From Bacteroidales bacterium (GTDB lineage Bacteria > Bacteroidota > Bacteroidia > Bacteroidales > Muribaculaceae): 32,419 nucleotides of DNA. The stretch is from the NCBI GenBank assembly GCA_020860515.1, contig JAJBUG010000071.1:1-32419 (forward strand), in the 5' to 3' direction. The translations under genes were made by a program, and so were the position numbers. Below the pieces are notes generated by a model. The model did no database searches. It was not told the DNA's origin and saw only the letters and a program-made list of their open reading frames with translations. Shown piece by piece: positions 1-7,789 of the stretch. The stretch's first letter is position 1, and each line of letters opens with the position of its first letter.

Positions 1-50
1 AACGGCAACGTTGTCAGCCGAGCGGTACTAATAGCCCGACCCCTTTCCTG
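1..50 (+). rRNA. 23S rRNA, 3' end (partial)
   Basis: The first bases contain the conserved end of 23S rRNA (AGCCGAGCGGTACTAATAGC), equivalent to the last helices of domain VI. The gene runs off the left edge of the window. The exact 3' end is not visible, because the 5' partner strand lies outside, so position 50 is an estimate. The 5S gene lies about 130 bases downstream in the same orientation, as in an ordinary rRNA operon. The spacer between them holds short hairpins (GGAGC-tct-GCTCC at 50-62 and GGGTC-tcc-GACCC at 153-165), probably processing structures, and no tRNA. Confidence 0.85.
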
Positions 51-182
51 GAGCTCTGCTCCAAGAAAAAACGAAAGGCGCGAGCTCGGACAAGAGCAAT
101 GGTGAGGTTAGTCAGCTTTCCAAATGTGTTTCCAACCTTATTGAGCGGACGAGGGTCTCCGACCCGACGCCGCAAAAGAGAC

Positions 183-293
<111 letters not shown>

Positions 294-295
294 GA

Positions 296-336
296 AAATC
301 CTCGAAAATCGAAAGATTTTGAGGATTTCTTTTTTC
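296..336 (+). terminator. Intrinsic terminator of the rRNA operon
   Basis: A long hairpin immediately follows the 5S gene: AAATCCTCGAAAATC, loop GAAA, then GATTTTGAGGATTT and a run of T. The stem is about 14 bp with one internal mismatch, and the loop is a GNRA tetraloop. This is a textbook Rho-independent terminator for the plus strand. Confidence 0.88.
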
Positions 337-362
337 AGAGAAATCGTGAAGTAGATTGGGTC

Positions 363-424
363 TCATTTGCGCCCCCTTGAAAAACTCAATCAATCGCAAG
401 ATTGACTGGGGTTTTTCTTTTTAA
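363..424 (+). repeat. Second terminator, resembling a copy of the 5S tail
   Basis: A second hairpin (AAAAACTCAATCAATC, GCAA loop, GATTGACTGGGGTTTTT) ends in a T run. The bases in front of it, TCATTTGCGCCCCCTTGAAAA, closely match the 5S 3' end plus the start of the first terminator (TCATCGCCCCCCTTGAAAA at 280-298). Both hairpins also use a four-base G-purine-rich loop. I read this as the remnant of a duplicated 5S tail with its terminator, now serving as a tandem terminator. No other part of a 5S gene is recognisable upstream of it. Confidence 0.55.
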
Positions 425-477
425 ACATTATTGGGAAGTGGTTGTTAATATAATGTAACCAATATCTTAAACTATTT

Positions 478-930
478 ATGAAGAAGATTACTACAATCAG
501 TTTGGCATTGATGGCAGCGTTTGGTATGAGCCTTACAGTTTATGCCGACGAACGCATTTCGCCAGAAGAAGTGCCACAACCTCTCCAACATTTCGTAACT
601 AACAATTTCGGGCCTGAGACCAAAATTGTGAAGGCATCGCGCGACAAAAAACATGGAGGGTATGAGTATGACCTTAAACTCGACAATGGAGTTGAGGTGG
701 ATTATGGCGTAGCAGGCCACTGGGTAGAAATTGATGCCAAGAAATCAAATACCCACATACCCTATTCAATCTTGGGTCAAGATCTATGGCAGAAATTGGC
801 CAAAAAGTATCCCAATCGCACTGTAAAGAAGATAGAACGCGAGTATCAAGGGTATGAAATTACCTTGGATAATGGCATCCATCTCTTCGCTTCTAACGAT
901 GGTTCTATCTCCCGCATCCATAATGATTAG
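478..930 (+). CDS. Secreted PepSY-like (DUF2874) domain protein
   Basis: The 150-residue product starts with a clear Sec signal peptide (MKKITTISLALMAAFGMSLTVYA, predicted cut near residue 23), so it is probably periplasmic. Two weak repeats follow, each ending in a beta hairpin with the pattern YE-x-LDNG: GGYEYDLKLDNGVEVDY (about 60-77) and QGYEITLDNGIHLF (about 122-135). This layout fits the PepSY-like/DUF2874 family, common as small secreted proteins in Bacteroidales. The molecular role of the family is not established; inhibitor-like and ligand-binding roles have been proposed. It stands alone between the rRNA terminators and a convergent efflux operon. The ATG at 478 is the only start that gives a full signal peptide. 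Confidence 0.8.
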   Translation: MKKITTISLALMAAFGMSLTVYADERISPEEVPQPLQHFVTNNFGPETKIVKASRDKKHGGYEYDLKLDNGVEVDYGVAGHWVEIDAKKSNTHIPYSILGQDLWQKLAKKYPNRTVKKIEREYQGYEITLDNGIHLFASNDGSISRIHND

Positions 931-971
931 GCTCTATCTCAAGCAACAAAAATGAAAAACTGAAGACAGGC

Positions 972-1140
972 TATAATTAACCTTCCCCACGGAATCCCGT
1001 AGGGATTCTTTCAAATAGTCCGTATTGTCTTTCTCCCCCACAAAATCGGTGCCTTAGGCACCGATTTTGTAGTTATTGAGAACATGGAAACAACTATTCG
1101 AAATAATCCCTACGGGATTCCGTGGGGAAGGTTAATTATA
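972..1140. repeat. REPIN-like palindromic element, copy 1
   Basis: Two 48-base arms (972-1019 and 1093-1140) are inverted copies of each other with only two mismatches. Each arm carries the small hairpin GAATCCC-GTA-GGGATTC. The 73-base centre contains a separate perfect 14-bp hairpin, ACAAAATCGGTGCC-TTA-GGCACCGATTTTGT (1040-1070), with A and T flanks that make it a likely bidirectional terminator. The element lies between the convergent ends of the PepSY-like gene and tolC, ending 12 bases past the tolC stop. A related copy is at 9650-9784: a 24-base stretch of the arm is identical (987-1010 and 9701-9724), and the same 14-bp hairpin recurs. Confidence 0.85.
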
Positions 1141-1152
1141 ATAACAAAAAAT

Positions 1153-2448
1153 TCAATGGGGTTGGCTGTAGTATTGGAGGAGGCGCGAGCGGAGTATAAG
1201 CTCGTAATTGGCTTGGATGCGCTCGGCAGTGCATCGCAAAGCTTTTGTCTTGGCTTGTTCATACTCAGTGGGTGTAGCTCTGCCGATATTGTATTTCTCT
1301 TGCATAGCCTCAAAAGAAGCCAAGGCTGCTTCTTCAGCTACGGTGCTCGATGCCAATTTCTCCTGAGCTCCCACTGCTTGGTGATAAGCCTGCTGAATAG
1401 TGCGATAGAGGGTTTGCTCAGCTTGATCAAGTTCTAATTCGGCACTCAGCTTAGAAATCTTGGCTTTGCGAATAGAATTGCGAGTAGAGAATGCATCAAA
1501 GATTGGCACGCTGAGTGAAAAACCAAAATAATAACTGAGGTTATGATTCATCTGATCGCCAAAGCTTTCATTGCTGTATCCTGAAGTTTTGTAGTAATTA
1601 CTGCCGATTCCGGCATTGAAAGAAAGAGTAGGGATATACCCTGTACGCGCCAAAGAGATATTCTTATCGCTTGCAATAATGCCCTTGCGTGCTGCAGAGA
1701 TCGAGTGATTGTACTGCAGTGCTAACTTGTAAGCTTCATCCGCTGGCACTATCAGAGCTTGATCTTCGCGGAGAGGGGCTACGTCGAAGTCAGCAGGTTC
1801 GCAATGCAGCTCTAAGAGCTGAATAAGGTCAATTACTGCCAAAGTAAGACTGTTTTCAGTATCAACCACGCTATATTGGTCGCTCGCCAATTGGCTTTTT
1901 GCTTCTAACATATCCACCTCAGGGATTTTCCCAGCTTCAAGCAGCGCAGTCTGCCGCGTAAGTTCGTATTCCGACAGAGTTACCTGGTCATGGGCAACTT
2001 GCAGGAGTTCCTTATAGTAAAGCACCTGTAAGTAAGCAGTAATTACATTGACTGAAATGTCCTCTTTGGCTGCCTCGTACTGCTCGGTGATTTGTGCCAG
2101 ATTAGCCTTGGCATAGGCTATTTGGCGCTCAGTGTTGAGGCCAGAAAAGAGAGGCAGGCTCATACCGGCATTCCAACTGAAGGATGAGGTGTTGCGGTCG
2201 GCATAAGTATTGTCCATCGTTAGGGCACGGCCCATGTTCCAGCTTTGGCTGGCGTTGGCGCTGACGTTGGGCAGATAGCGGTCCTTGGCATCGGTGATGC
2301 TTTGCTCGGCGTTCAGCTCGCTGATTTTGCGCGACTTGACGGTGAGATTGTGCTCGATGGCATAGTCGATGCACTGGTCGAGGGTCCATGTATCGGCTGA
2401 TGCACTAAGTCCACAACACAAAAGTAATATAGAGAAAAATATTTTCAT
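1153..2448 (-). CDS. TolC-family outer membrane efflux channel
   Basis: The 431-residue product has a short signal peptide (MKIFFSILLLCCGLSASA) followed by WTLDQCIDYAIEHNLTVKSR, the standard opening of Bacteroidetes TolC-like proteins. Two copies of the outer membrane efflux repeat are visible: an N-terminal half with the SxxLPLFSGL beta-strand signature, and a C-terminal half with SVPIFDAFSTRNSIRKAK. Long helical, coiled-coil-prone segments lie between them. It would form the trimeric outer membrane exit duct for the adaptor and permeases encoded just upstream, and it is the last gene of that block. A 170-base gap with hairpin repeats separates it from the adaptor gene. Length is typical, with no sign of truncation. 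The substrate cannot be read from the sequence. Confidence 0.9.
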   Translation of the reverse strand: MKIFFSILLLCCGLSASADTWTLDQCIDYAIEHNLTVKSRKISELNAEQSITDAKDRYLPNVSANASQSWNMGRALTMDNTYADRNTSSFSWNAGMSLPLFSGLNTERQIAYAKANLAQITEQYEAAKEDISVNVITAYLQVLYYKELLQVAHDQVTLSEYELTRQTALLEAGKIPEVDMLEAKSQLASDQYSVVDTENSLTLAVIDLIQLLELHCEPADFDVAPLREDQALIVPADEAYKLALQYNHSISAARKGIIASDKNISLARTGYIPTLSFNAGIGSNYYKTSGYSNESFGDQMNHNLSYYFGFSLSVPIFDAFSTRNSIRKAKISKLSAELELDQAEQTLYRTIQQAYHQAVGAQEKLASSTVAEEAALASFEAMQEKYNIGRATPTEYEQAKTKALRCTAERIQANYELILRSRLLQYYSQPH

Positions 2449-2461
2449 AATAGTTTATGTT

Positions 2462-2616
2462 CACCGTCTTCGACGGTGTGGTTTTTGATTGGTTTTCATA
2501 ATCCCCACAATTACGCTTCGCTCCATTGTGGGGTTATCCTTATTGAACCTCTTCGAGGTTCTTAGACAAGGGAATAGTCAAATCTCTTAATCCTTATTGA
2601 ACCTCTTCGAGGTTCT
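2462..2616. repeat. Cluster of four hairpins, two identical, in an operon gap
   Basis: The 170 bases between the adaptor and tolC genes are filled with palindromes: CACCGTC-TTC-GACGGTG (2462-2478), ATAATCCCCACAAT paired with ATTGTGGGGTTAT (2498-2537), and two copies of GAACCTC-TTC-GAGGTTC (2545-2561 and 2599-2615). The last two sit inside an identical 26-base unit (2537-2562 and 2591-2616), 54 bases apart. Three of the four share a C-TTC-G turn. They could stabilise the upstream mRNA or lower tolC expression. Confidence 0.8.
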
Positions 2617-2618
2617 CA

Positions 2619-3719
2619 TTATTCATTATTTTTCATGCGGCCGCGAAGCTGGCAGTCGGAGGTGATGCCATTGCGGATTTCGATGTTGACACCATCGCTT
2701 ACGCCTGTGACTACGGAGCGACGATCAAAAGTCTGTGGCTCAGATGCTGTAAGCACATACACAAATGTGCTGTCGCCCACCCATTCCACTGCGCTCTCAG
2801 GCACAGCTACAACATTGTCGGCTCGTTGAAGCACCACTTCGGCATTTGCACTGTAGCCAGCTCGAAGTTGCACACTGTCGTTGTTCTGGGTAATAGCTGC
2901 TTTTATTTCAAAGGTGATTGCTCCATTGTCTTCAGTGCTTTTAGGTGCGATGAATTCCAAGTAAGCCGGGAACACTACATCGGGTAGTGCACCGATGGTG
3001 ATATCTGTAGGCATATTTGTGCGGAGCAGACCTACCTCAGTTTCATCCACGGTGCCCTTGAAGATCAGATTGCTCATATCTGCCATTTTTGCCACAGTGG
3101 TGCCATCGTTCATAGTGTTGGCTTGGATTACTGACGAACCCACCTTGACGGGCACTTCAAGAATTTGACCATCGATTGTGGCACGCACTAAGGTATTGCT
3201 TGATTGTGCATTGAGGCTCGACACACCATCGCGAACGATTGAGAGTGCATCTACGGCTGCGTCGTACTCCTGCACTGCCTTCTGCCACTCGGTATATTTC
3301 TGCTCATATTCCTCACGGCTGATGAATTTCTTTTCATAGAGGTTTTTAGTGCGGTCATATTCGCTCTTGGCTTGGTCGAGCGATAGCTTGGCCACATCCA
3401 CTCGGTTCTGAGCCGAATTGAGTTGGCTCTCCTCGGGAATTACCTTGATCTTGGCAATGATATCGTCTTTCTTCACGATATCACCTGCCTCAACACATAT
3501 CTCACTGATGATTCCTGAGATTTGAGGCTTGATTTCGATTTCATCACGAGGCTCTATTTTGCCAGTAAGCACGGTCGAACGCTCAATTGATTGAGTGCTG
3601 GGTGAAATCAACTCATAAGTTACCTCTTCAGGACGAGATTTCACAAATAGGTACACAAAGGTGCCGACAAACACTATGGCAACGAGCACCCAAAGCAAGA
3701 TTTTGAAAAACTTTTTCAT
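2619..3719 (-). CDS. HlyD/MacA-type periplasmic adaptor (membrane fusion protein)
   Basis: The 366-residue protein has one N-terminal membrane anchor (about residues 5-26). It is followed by a lipoyl-type half (LTGKIEPRDEIEIKPQISGIISEICVEAGD, about 50-80), a coiled-coil hairpin (about 95-165), the second lipoyl half (about 175-195) and the beta-barrel and membrane-proximal domains to the C-terminus. This is the domain order of RND/MacA-type adaptors. It would bridge the inner membrane permeases encoded upstream to the TolC-like channel downstream. The permease gene ends 76 bases upstream; that gap contains a degenerate purine-rich repeat (GGGAAAACGGGAATACGAGG). The C-terminus is short and charged (RGRMKNNE) but not obviously truncated. 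Confidence 0.9.
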   Translation of the reverse strand: MKKFFKILLWVLVAIVFVGTFVYLFVKSRPEEVTYELISPSTQSIERSTVLTGKIEPRDEIEIKPQISGIISEICVEAGDIVKKDDIIAKIKVIPEESQLNSAQNRVDVAKLSLDQAKSEYDRTKNLYEKKFISREEYEQKYTEWQKAVQEYDAAVDALSIVRDGVSSLNAQSSNTLVRATIDGQILEVPVKVGSSVIQANTMNDGTTVAKMADMSNLIFKGTVDETEVGLLRTNMPTDITIGALPDVVFPAYLEFIAPKSTEDNGAITFEIKAAITQNNDSVQLRAGYSANAEVVLQRADNVVAVPESAVEWVGDSTFVYVLTASEPQTFDRRSVVTGVSDGVNIEIRNGITSDCQLRGRMKNNE

Positions 3720-3795
3720 ATATACTGTTATTTATTTTTCGGGAAAACGGGAATACGAGGAGACGGGAAAGCGAACGGCTGACGCAGAACGGTGT

Positions 3796-5052
3796 CTATC
3801 TATCGTTGAGGGCTTCGATGGGTTTGATCTTCATGGCCTTGAGAGCGGGGATAATTCCTGCGGCTCCTCCAAGCACGAGGAATAGAATCAGAATCCATAC
3901 AGCCTCGTTGAAACTTATTTGGAAGAAGTTGAGACCTTCACCGGCTGGCACTTGTGCGCTGATGCTGGGTCCTAATATCCCCAACACCCCTACGGCAAAA
4001 CAGATGCCTGCAATGCCGGCGATAACGGTAAGCACGGCGCTTTCGCTAAGAATCTGCACAAGGAGGGTGCGAGGTTTGGCTCCGATGGCACGCCTTACGC
4101 CAAATTCCTGTGTGCGCTCCTTCACCACAATCCACATGATATTGCCCACTCCAATCACACCGGCAATAAGCGAACTGAGCCCCACAAACAGCACTAAGAA
4201 ATCAAAGGCAGTAAACACGCTGCTGATTTGGCCAAAGATCTCCGATATGTCGAAGAATTGGAAAGCATCATCATCATCGGGATGGATTATGGGATGGTTA
4301 AGACGCACGGTAGTGAATATTTGATCTTTGAGATTAGTAGGGGAAACTCCATCTCGCGCCACCAAGAACACAAAATTTATGTGATTGCCCATATTGTAGG
4401 CCGTTCTGAAAGTAGAAATGGGTATTACCATACTATCCTCCATTCGACCTCCGAATGACATATCGCTCTTTTGCTTTACTGTGCCAACTACTCTATAGCT
4501 GACATTATTTACCTCTACAGTCTGACCAAGAGGATCTATATTAGGGAATAAAGAAGTGGCAATATTTTCACCAATTACACATACTCTCGACATATTGGCC
4601 ACATCATAATCCGTAATGAAGCGTCCGCTCGTAATCACCGGGTTGTTTGCTTGCAGATAGTTAGGTTCAAGCCCCTGGATGGTTCCGGAGAAGGTTTTAT
4701 CTTTATGCTTAAATGTAGCTTCAGTATTTATAATGGGACTTATGATTTCCAAATCAGGCACCCGACGTCGCAAATTTATCACATCGTCGGTGTTTAGACC
4801 CCAACCGGTGCCTTTGCGATAGCCTTTGTAAGGCATTGTGGTGCGATTAGGAAAGAAGATGCAGCTATTGGTTGCAAAACCCTCAAAGTTGCTCATCATC
4901 ATGCGCTGCATGCCTGAGCCGGTGCCCCAAAGCAGTGCCAGCATTGCTGTGCCCCAGAAGATGCCGAAGGCAGTGAGGAAGGTGCGAGTCTTGTTGCGTG
5001 CAAGCGTGGCACCGATTTCTCTCCAATTATCTATGTCGAATAAATTACTCAT
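3796..5052 (-). CDS. MacB-like ABC transporter permease (second of pair)
   Basis: The 418-residue protein has the MacB layout: one membrane helix at about 20-42 (TFLTAFGIFWGTAMLALLWG), a large periplasmic domain (about 45-285) with the MacB core fold, then three C-terminal helices of the FtsX domain. The short motif ERTQEFGVRRAIGAKPRTLL before the penultimate helices is the FtsX-type coupling region. It lacks its own ATPase domain, so it depends on the separate ATPase encoded at 6402-7058. Its start overlaps the stop of the preceding permease by 8 bases, which implies translational coupling and a heterodimer. MacB-type pumps are mechanotransducers that drive export from the periplasm through TolC; the substrate here is unknown. 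Confidence 0.9.
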   Translation of the reverse strand: MSNLFDIDNWREIGATLARNKTRTFLTAFGIFWGTAMLALLWGTGSGMQRMMMSNFEGFATNSCIFFPNRTTMPYKGYRKGTGWGLNTDDVINLRRRVPDLEIISPIINTEATFKHKDKTFSGTIQGLEPNYLQANNPVITSGRFITDYDVANMSRVCVIGENIATSLFPNIDPLGQTVEVNNVSYRVVGTVKQKSDMSFGGRMEDSMVIPISTFRTAYNMGNHINFVFLVARDGVSPTNLKDQIFTTVRLNHPIIHPDDDDAFQFFDISEIFGQISSVFTAFDFLVLFVGLSSLIAGVIGVGNIMWIVVKERTQEFGVRRAIGAKPRTLLVQILSESAVLTVIAGIAGICFAVGVLGILGPSISAQVPAGEGLNFFQISFNEAVWILILFLVLGGAAGIIPALKAMKIKPIEALNDR

Positions 5053-6259
5053 CTCTCAGGGCTTCTACGGGTGAAACTTTAGTGGCTTTTATGGCTGGCA
5101 CGATGCCGGCAAGGGCTCCAGCTATCACAAGGGCTAACAGCACCTCGATTGCAATCGTGAGATCGACTTCGGGTCGCAGGGGGAAGGAGGCATTGCGCAG
5201 CGCATATTTGATACCCTCGACGGCTAACACCCCAAACACAATCCCAAGATAGCCGAAAATTGTGGTCAAAGCTATGCTCTCGGCAATGATTTGGCCAAGT
5301 ATCTTTCGAGGCTTTGCTCCGATGGCACGGCGGATGCCAATCTCATGGGTGCGCTCTTTTACCGAGACAAACATAATATTGCTTACGCCAACAATACCTG
5401 TAATTAGGGTCAGGATGCCGATTATCCACATGGCCATGGTGAGGATGCGATTCGACCTTTCCTGTTCGATTGAAGATGCATACCTATCAAAGGTATAAAT
5501 GGCATTGTCATCTTTTGGGTCAAAGTTTTGTAATTTGGCATAAGCATTTCTTGCATCTCGTTCGGCTTTTGCCGATTGCTCTTCATTAGTTACATTCTTG
5601 AGGTGGATTTGATTTTCCCACATTTTGTCGTAATATCCACTGAGAGCATAGGCCGTTGAAAAAGGTATGTAAACATCGTCCTCCCATTCGTGGGCATAAA
5701 CACCAACTACAGTAAAGGCTGAATTGCCAACTTTTATCAATTTCCCTACGACGTTGAGAGTGTCGTTGAAAAGCACCGATGCCGATTTATTGTTAAGCAC
5801 TGCTACCTTACGCTGGTCCCTCAAGTCTGCTTGGTTAAGGAAACGTCCCTGACGCAGTGTGTAACGACCATTGAAATGCTCAGGAAAGGTGCCTGTTACT
5901 CGAGATGAAAGGTAATCCTTATTGGTGCTTACTTGGGCTGTTAGCCTCAAATTCCCTTCGACGGAGGCTATGTATTCGGTATTTGATTTGGCTACCTCCT
6001 CCATGTCTCTTGCTCGCAGCTTGATAGTGCGTCCTTCCTTGAGCCCTTTCCATGGCAGCGATGTGGTGCCAGCCCACACAGAAATGCGCAAAGGATCATT
6101 TTTCGAAGTGAAGCCTTTGCTCATATTGTAAACGCCCTGAGAAATCGACAGCAGTAGGATGAGCATCAAGATACCCCAAGCCACGGAAATACCTGTGAGG
6201 ATGGTGCGCAGCTTGTTGGTGCACATCGTTTGCCATATTTCTTTAGTCAAATCAATCAT
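5045..6259 (-). CDS. MacB-like ABC transporter permease (first of pair)
   Basis: The 404-residue protein has the same architecture as the next gene: an N-terminal helix (about 17-42, LTGISVAWGILMLILLLSIS), a periplasmic MacB core domain, and three C-terminal helices. The cytoplasmic coupling motif KERTHEIGIRRAIGAKPRKIL is nearly the same as its partner's, but overall the two are clearly diverged. They probably assemble as a heterodimer. A 142-base gap containing a TTTTACG repeat array separates it from the upstream ATPase gene. The ATG at 6259 fits the family N-terminus (IDLTKEIWQTM). Confidence 0.9.
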   Translation of the reverse strand: MIDLTKEIWQTMCTNKLRTILTGISVAWGILMLILLLSISQGVYNMSKGFTSKNDPLRISVWAGTTSLPWKGLKEGRTIKLRARDMEEVAKSNTEYIASVEGNLRLTAQVSTNKDYLSSRVTGTFPEHFNGRYTLRQGRFLNQADLRDQRKVAVLNNKSASVLFNDTLNVVGKLIKVGNSAFTVVGVYAHEWEDDVYIPFSTAYALSGYYDKMWENQIHLKNVTNEEQSAKAERDARNAYAKLQNFDPKDDNAIYTFDRYASSIEQERSNRILTMAMWIIGILTLITGIVGVSNIMFVSVKERTHEIGIRRAIGAKPRKILGQIIAESIALTTIFGYLGIVFGVLAVEGIKYALRNASFPLRPEVDLTIAIEVLLALVIAGALAGIVPAIKATKVSPVEALRDE

Positions 6260-6260
6260 T

Positions 6261-6402
6261 ACGTTTTACGTTTTTCGTTTTACGTTTTTCGTTTTACGTT
6301 TTACGTTTTACGTTTTAAGAAATAGATTTTGTTTTGATAGGTTTTCGATTTGCTTTTAGTAAGGATGGTATTTCTTAAAACGTAAAACTTAAAACGAAAA
6401 AC
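6261..6402. repeat. Heptamer array and 20-bp inverted repeat inside the efflux operon
   Basis: Positions 6261-6317 are built from TTTTACG and TTTTTCG units, about eight in a row. A perfect 20-base inverted repeat (6305-6324 and 6369-6388) pairs the end of the array with the stretch before the ATPase stop codon. The pairing continues imperfectly into the array, so the mRNA could form a long A/U-rich hairpin between the ATPase and permease genes. Slipped-strand changes in unit number are plausible in such an array. Confidence 0.8.
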
Positions 6403-7058
6403 TATACTATAAGTCCGTCAACGATGCGGATGGTGCGTTTGCATTGGGCGGCCACTGAGGGGTCGTGGGTTACAATTACTGAGGTCACGCCTTCGGTGTT
6501 GAGCTGGCGGAAGATACCCATCACCTCCACTGAGGTTTTGCTGTCGAGGGCGCCCGTAGGCTCATCGGCAAGCAGGATGGCGGGATTGGTGATAAGGGCG
6601 CGAGCAATTGCCACACGCTGCTTCTGGCCGCCAGAGAGTTCGCTGGGTAGGTGGTGATGCCATTCCTTGAGGCCCATGCGGTCGAGCTGCTCCATGGCCA
6701 TCACATTGCGCTTGCGGCGCGAAAAGCCTTGGTAGAATAGGGGGAGGGCAACATTTTCGAGAGCATTCTTGTAATTTATAAGATTGAAACTCTGAAACAC
6801 AAACCCTATTTTATGGTTTCGCAGCTCTGCAGCTTTGTTCTCGCTAAGATTTCTTACGAGTTGGCCGTCGAGATAGTATTCACCAGTGTCGTAGGTGTCG
6901 AGAATACCAAGGATATTGAGCAGGGTGGACTTGCCACTGCCCGATGCGCCCATGATCGACACCAATTCTCCCTTTTCGATATGGAGGTTGATGCCCTTGA
7001 GCACATGCAGCGGCACTGCACCCGGATAGGTCTTATTGATATCAGTTAGCTTGATCAT
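6402..7058 (-). CDS. MacB/LolD-type ABC transporter ATP-binding protein
   Basis: The 218-residue ATPase has all expected motifs: Walker A GASGSGKST (37-45), Q-loop in VFQSFNLI, signature LSGGQKQRVAIARAL, Walker B ILLADEPTGALD and the switch histidine in VIVTHD. Length and sequence match the stand-alone ATPases that power MacB- and LolCDE-type permeases. It lies upstream of two permeases, an adaptor and a TolC-like channel, which makes a MacAB-TolC-like pump the likely context. It starts 6 bases after the small membrane protein gene. Lipoprotein release (LolD) is a possible alternative, but the adaptor and TolC genes argue for export. Confidence 0.93.
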   Translation of the reverse strand: MIKLTDINKTYPGAVPLHVLKGINLHIEKGELVSIMGASGSGKSTLLNILGILDTYDTGEYYLDGQLVRNLSENKAAELRNHKIGFVFQSFNLINYKNALENVALPLFYQGFSRRKRNVMAMEQLDRMGLKEWHHHLPSELSGGQKQRVAIARALITNPAILLADEPTGALDSKTSVEVMGIFRQLNTEGVTSVIVTHDPSVAAQCKRTIRIVDGLIV

Positions 7059-7064
7059 TGTTGC

Positions 7065-7334
7065 TTAGTCTTCAGTGTCAGAGATGTAAACAATGCTATC
7101 TCCATTGGCATAGTTGATCGTGATGTCGGGGTTGCCAATAAGAACGATTTTCTTACACCCAGGTAAAACGAGAGTGTCGGACTGATTATTGCTTTGAGCC
7201 TCCACCTCTTCCCATATGTCGTCGATTTCTTGATGGTATCGAGGCTTTTGCAGAGGAACGAGACTTACGATGAGGATCCAAATCACAAACGAGGCAATTA
7301 GGAGGGCAATGATTATTTTTGAAGTAGGTTTCAT
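7065..7334 (-). CDS. Small membrane-anchored protein of unknown function
   Basis: The 89-residue product has one N-terminal transmembrane segment (about 7-28, IIIALLIASFVIWILIVSLV). A short charged linker follows, then a compact beta-like stretch (TLVLPGCKKIVLIGNPDITINYANGDSIVYI) with an acidic end. I do not recognise a family. The tail recalls the first strands of DUF2807-type proteins, so a truncated relative is possible. The gene lies between the GntR regulator and the MacB-type ATPase, 6 bases before the latter, so it probably belongs to the pump as an accessory subunit or sensor. The ATG at 7334 is preceded by a leader hairpin shared with the gene at 9437. Confidence 0.65.
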   Translation of the reverse strand: MKPTSKIIIALLIASFVIWILIVSLVPLQKPRYHQEIDDIWEEVEAQSNNQSDTLVLPGCKKIVLIGNPDITINYANGDSIVYISDTED

Positions 7335-7354
7335 ACTTGGGGAATTTATAATGA

Positions 7355-7396
7355 GGGGTCGCTAACACAGGCCCAACGGTGGCTTTAACTAAGTTG
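7355..7396 (-). promoter_or_regulatory. Leader hairpin element, copy 2
   Basis: Read on the minus strand, this stretch holds GGG-CC-TGTGTTAGCG-A-CCC, which can fold as a hairpin with wobble pairs, about 20 bases upstream of the ATG at 7334. A closely similar stretch (about 30 of 36 positions by eye) occurs at 9455-9490, 17 bases upstream of the ATG at 9437. The other copy has GGG-TC-CGCGTAAGCG-T-CCC, so the stem is kept although its bases differ. Both are followed upstream by the same AAAGCCAC-T/C-GTTGGG block. Confidence 0.5.
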
Positions 7397-7416
7397 AACG
7401 CTGGGTGACAATAGAT

Positions 7417-7788
7417 TTAGGAATTATTATTAATGTAATCTTGATAGAGGGTAGCGAGCTGCTCAGGAGAAATGTCCATTGACTGCAGGCGCGAGAAGAA
7501 ATACACGGCATCGGTGGCGAAGAAAGTCTCCTGGCGCAATGCAGTGATTAGGCTCTGTGCATTGGGGCTTACGAAGTAGCCAATGCCACGGCGGTTAAAG
7601 ATGATGTCACGTTGGCAAAGCATGTCGAAGCTGCGCATCACTGTGTTGGCGTTGACCTGTACTTGGGCTGCATATTCCCGCACCGATGGAATGCGAGCTT
7701 CAGCGGGATATTTGCCGCTCATGATGTCGTCGCATATTCGGTCGGCAATCTGCAGATAGATAGGCCTTATGTTGTCCTTGAACTCCAT
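7417..7788 (-). CDS. GntR-family (YtrA-like) transcriptional repressor
   Basis: The 123-residue protein is a winged helix-turn-helix of the GntR family: PIYLQIADRICDDIMSGKYPAEARIPSVREYA (about 9-40) leads into the recognition helix VNANTVMRSFDMLCQRDII, followed by a wing GIGYFV. After the wing there is only a short helical tail with no ligand-binding domain, as in the YtrA subfamily. Such regulators usually sit beside an ABC ATPase and membrane protein and repress that operon; the two genes just upstream fit exactly. Its ATG follows the preceding stop by one base. The 24-bp palindrome at 9535-9558 is the probable operator, giving autorepression. Confidence 0.9.
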   Translation of the reverse strand: MEFKDNIRPIYLQIADRICDDIMSGKYPAEARIPSVREYAAQVQVNANTVMRSFDMLCQRDIIFNRRGIGYFVSPNAQSLITALRQETFFATDAVYFFSRLQSMDISPEQLATLYQDYINNNS

Positions 7789-7789
7789 A

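Noticed and set aside
1084..1437. Plus-strand open frame starting inside the palindromic element
   Set aside because: It runs antisense through tolC and begins in the loop of the repeat; no protein family is evident.
2537..2616. Two identical 26-base units 54 bases apart, considered as a mini CRISPR
   Set aside because: Only two units, each a hairpin, with no cas genes and other hairpins between and around them.
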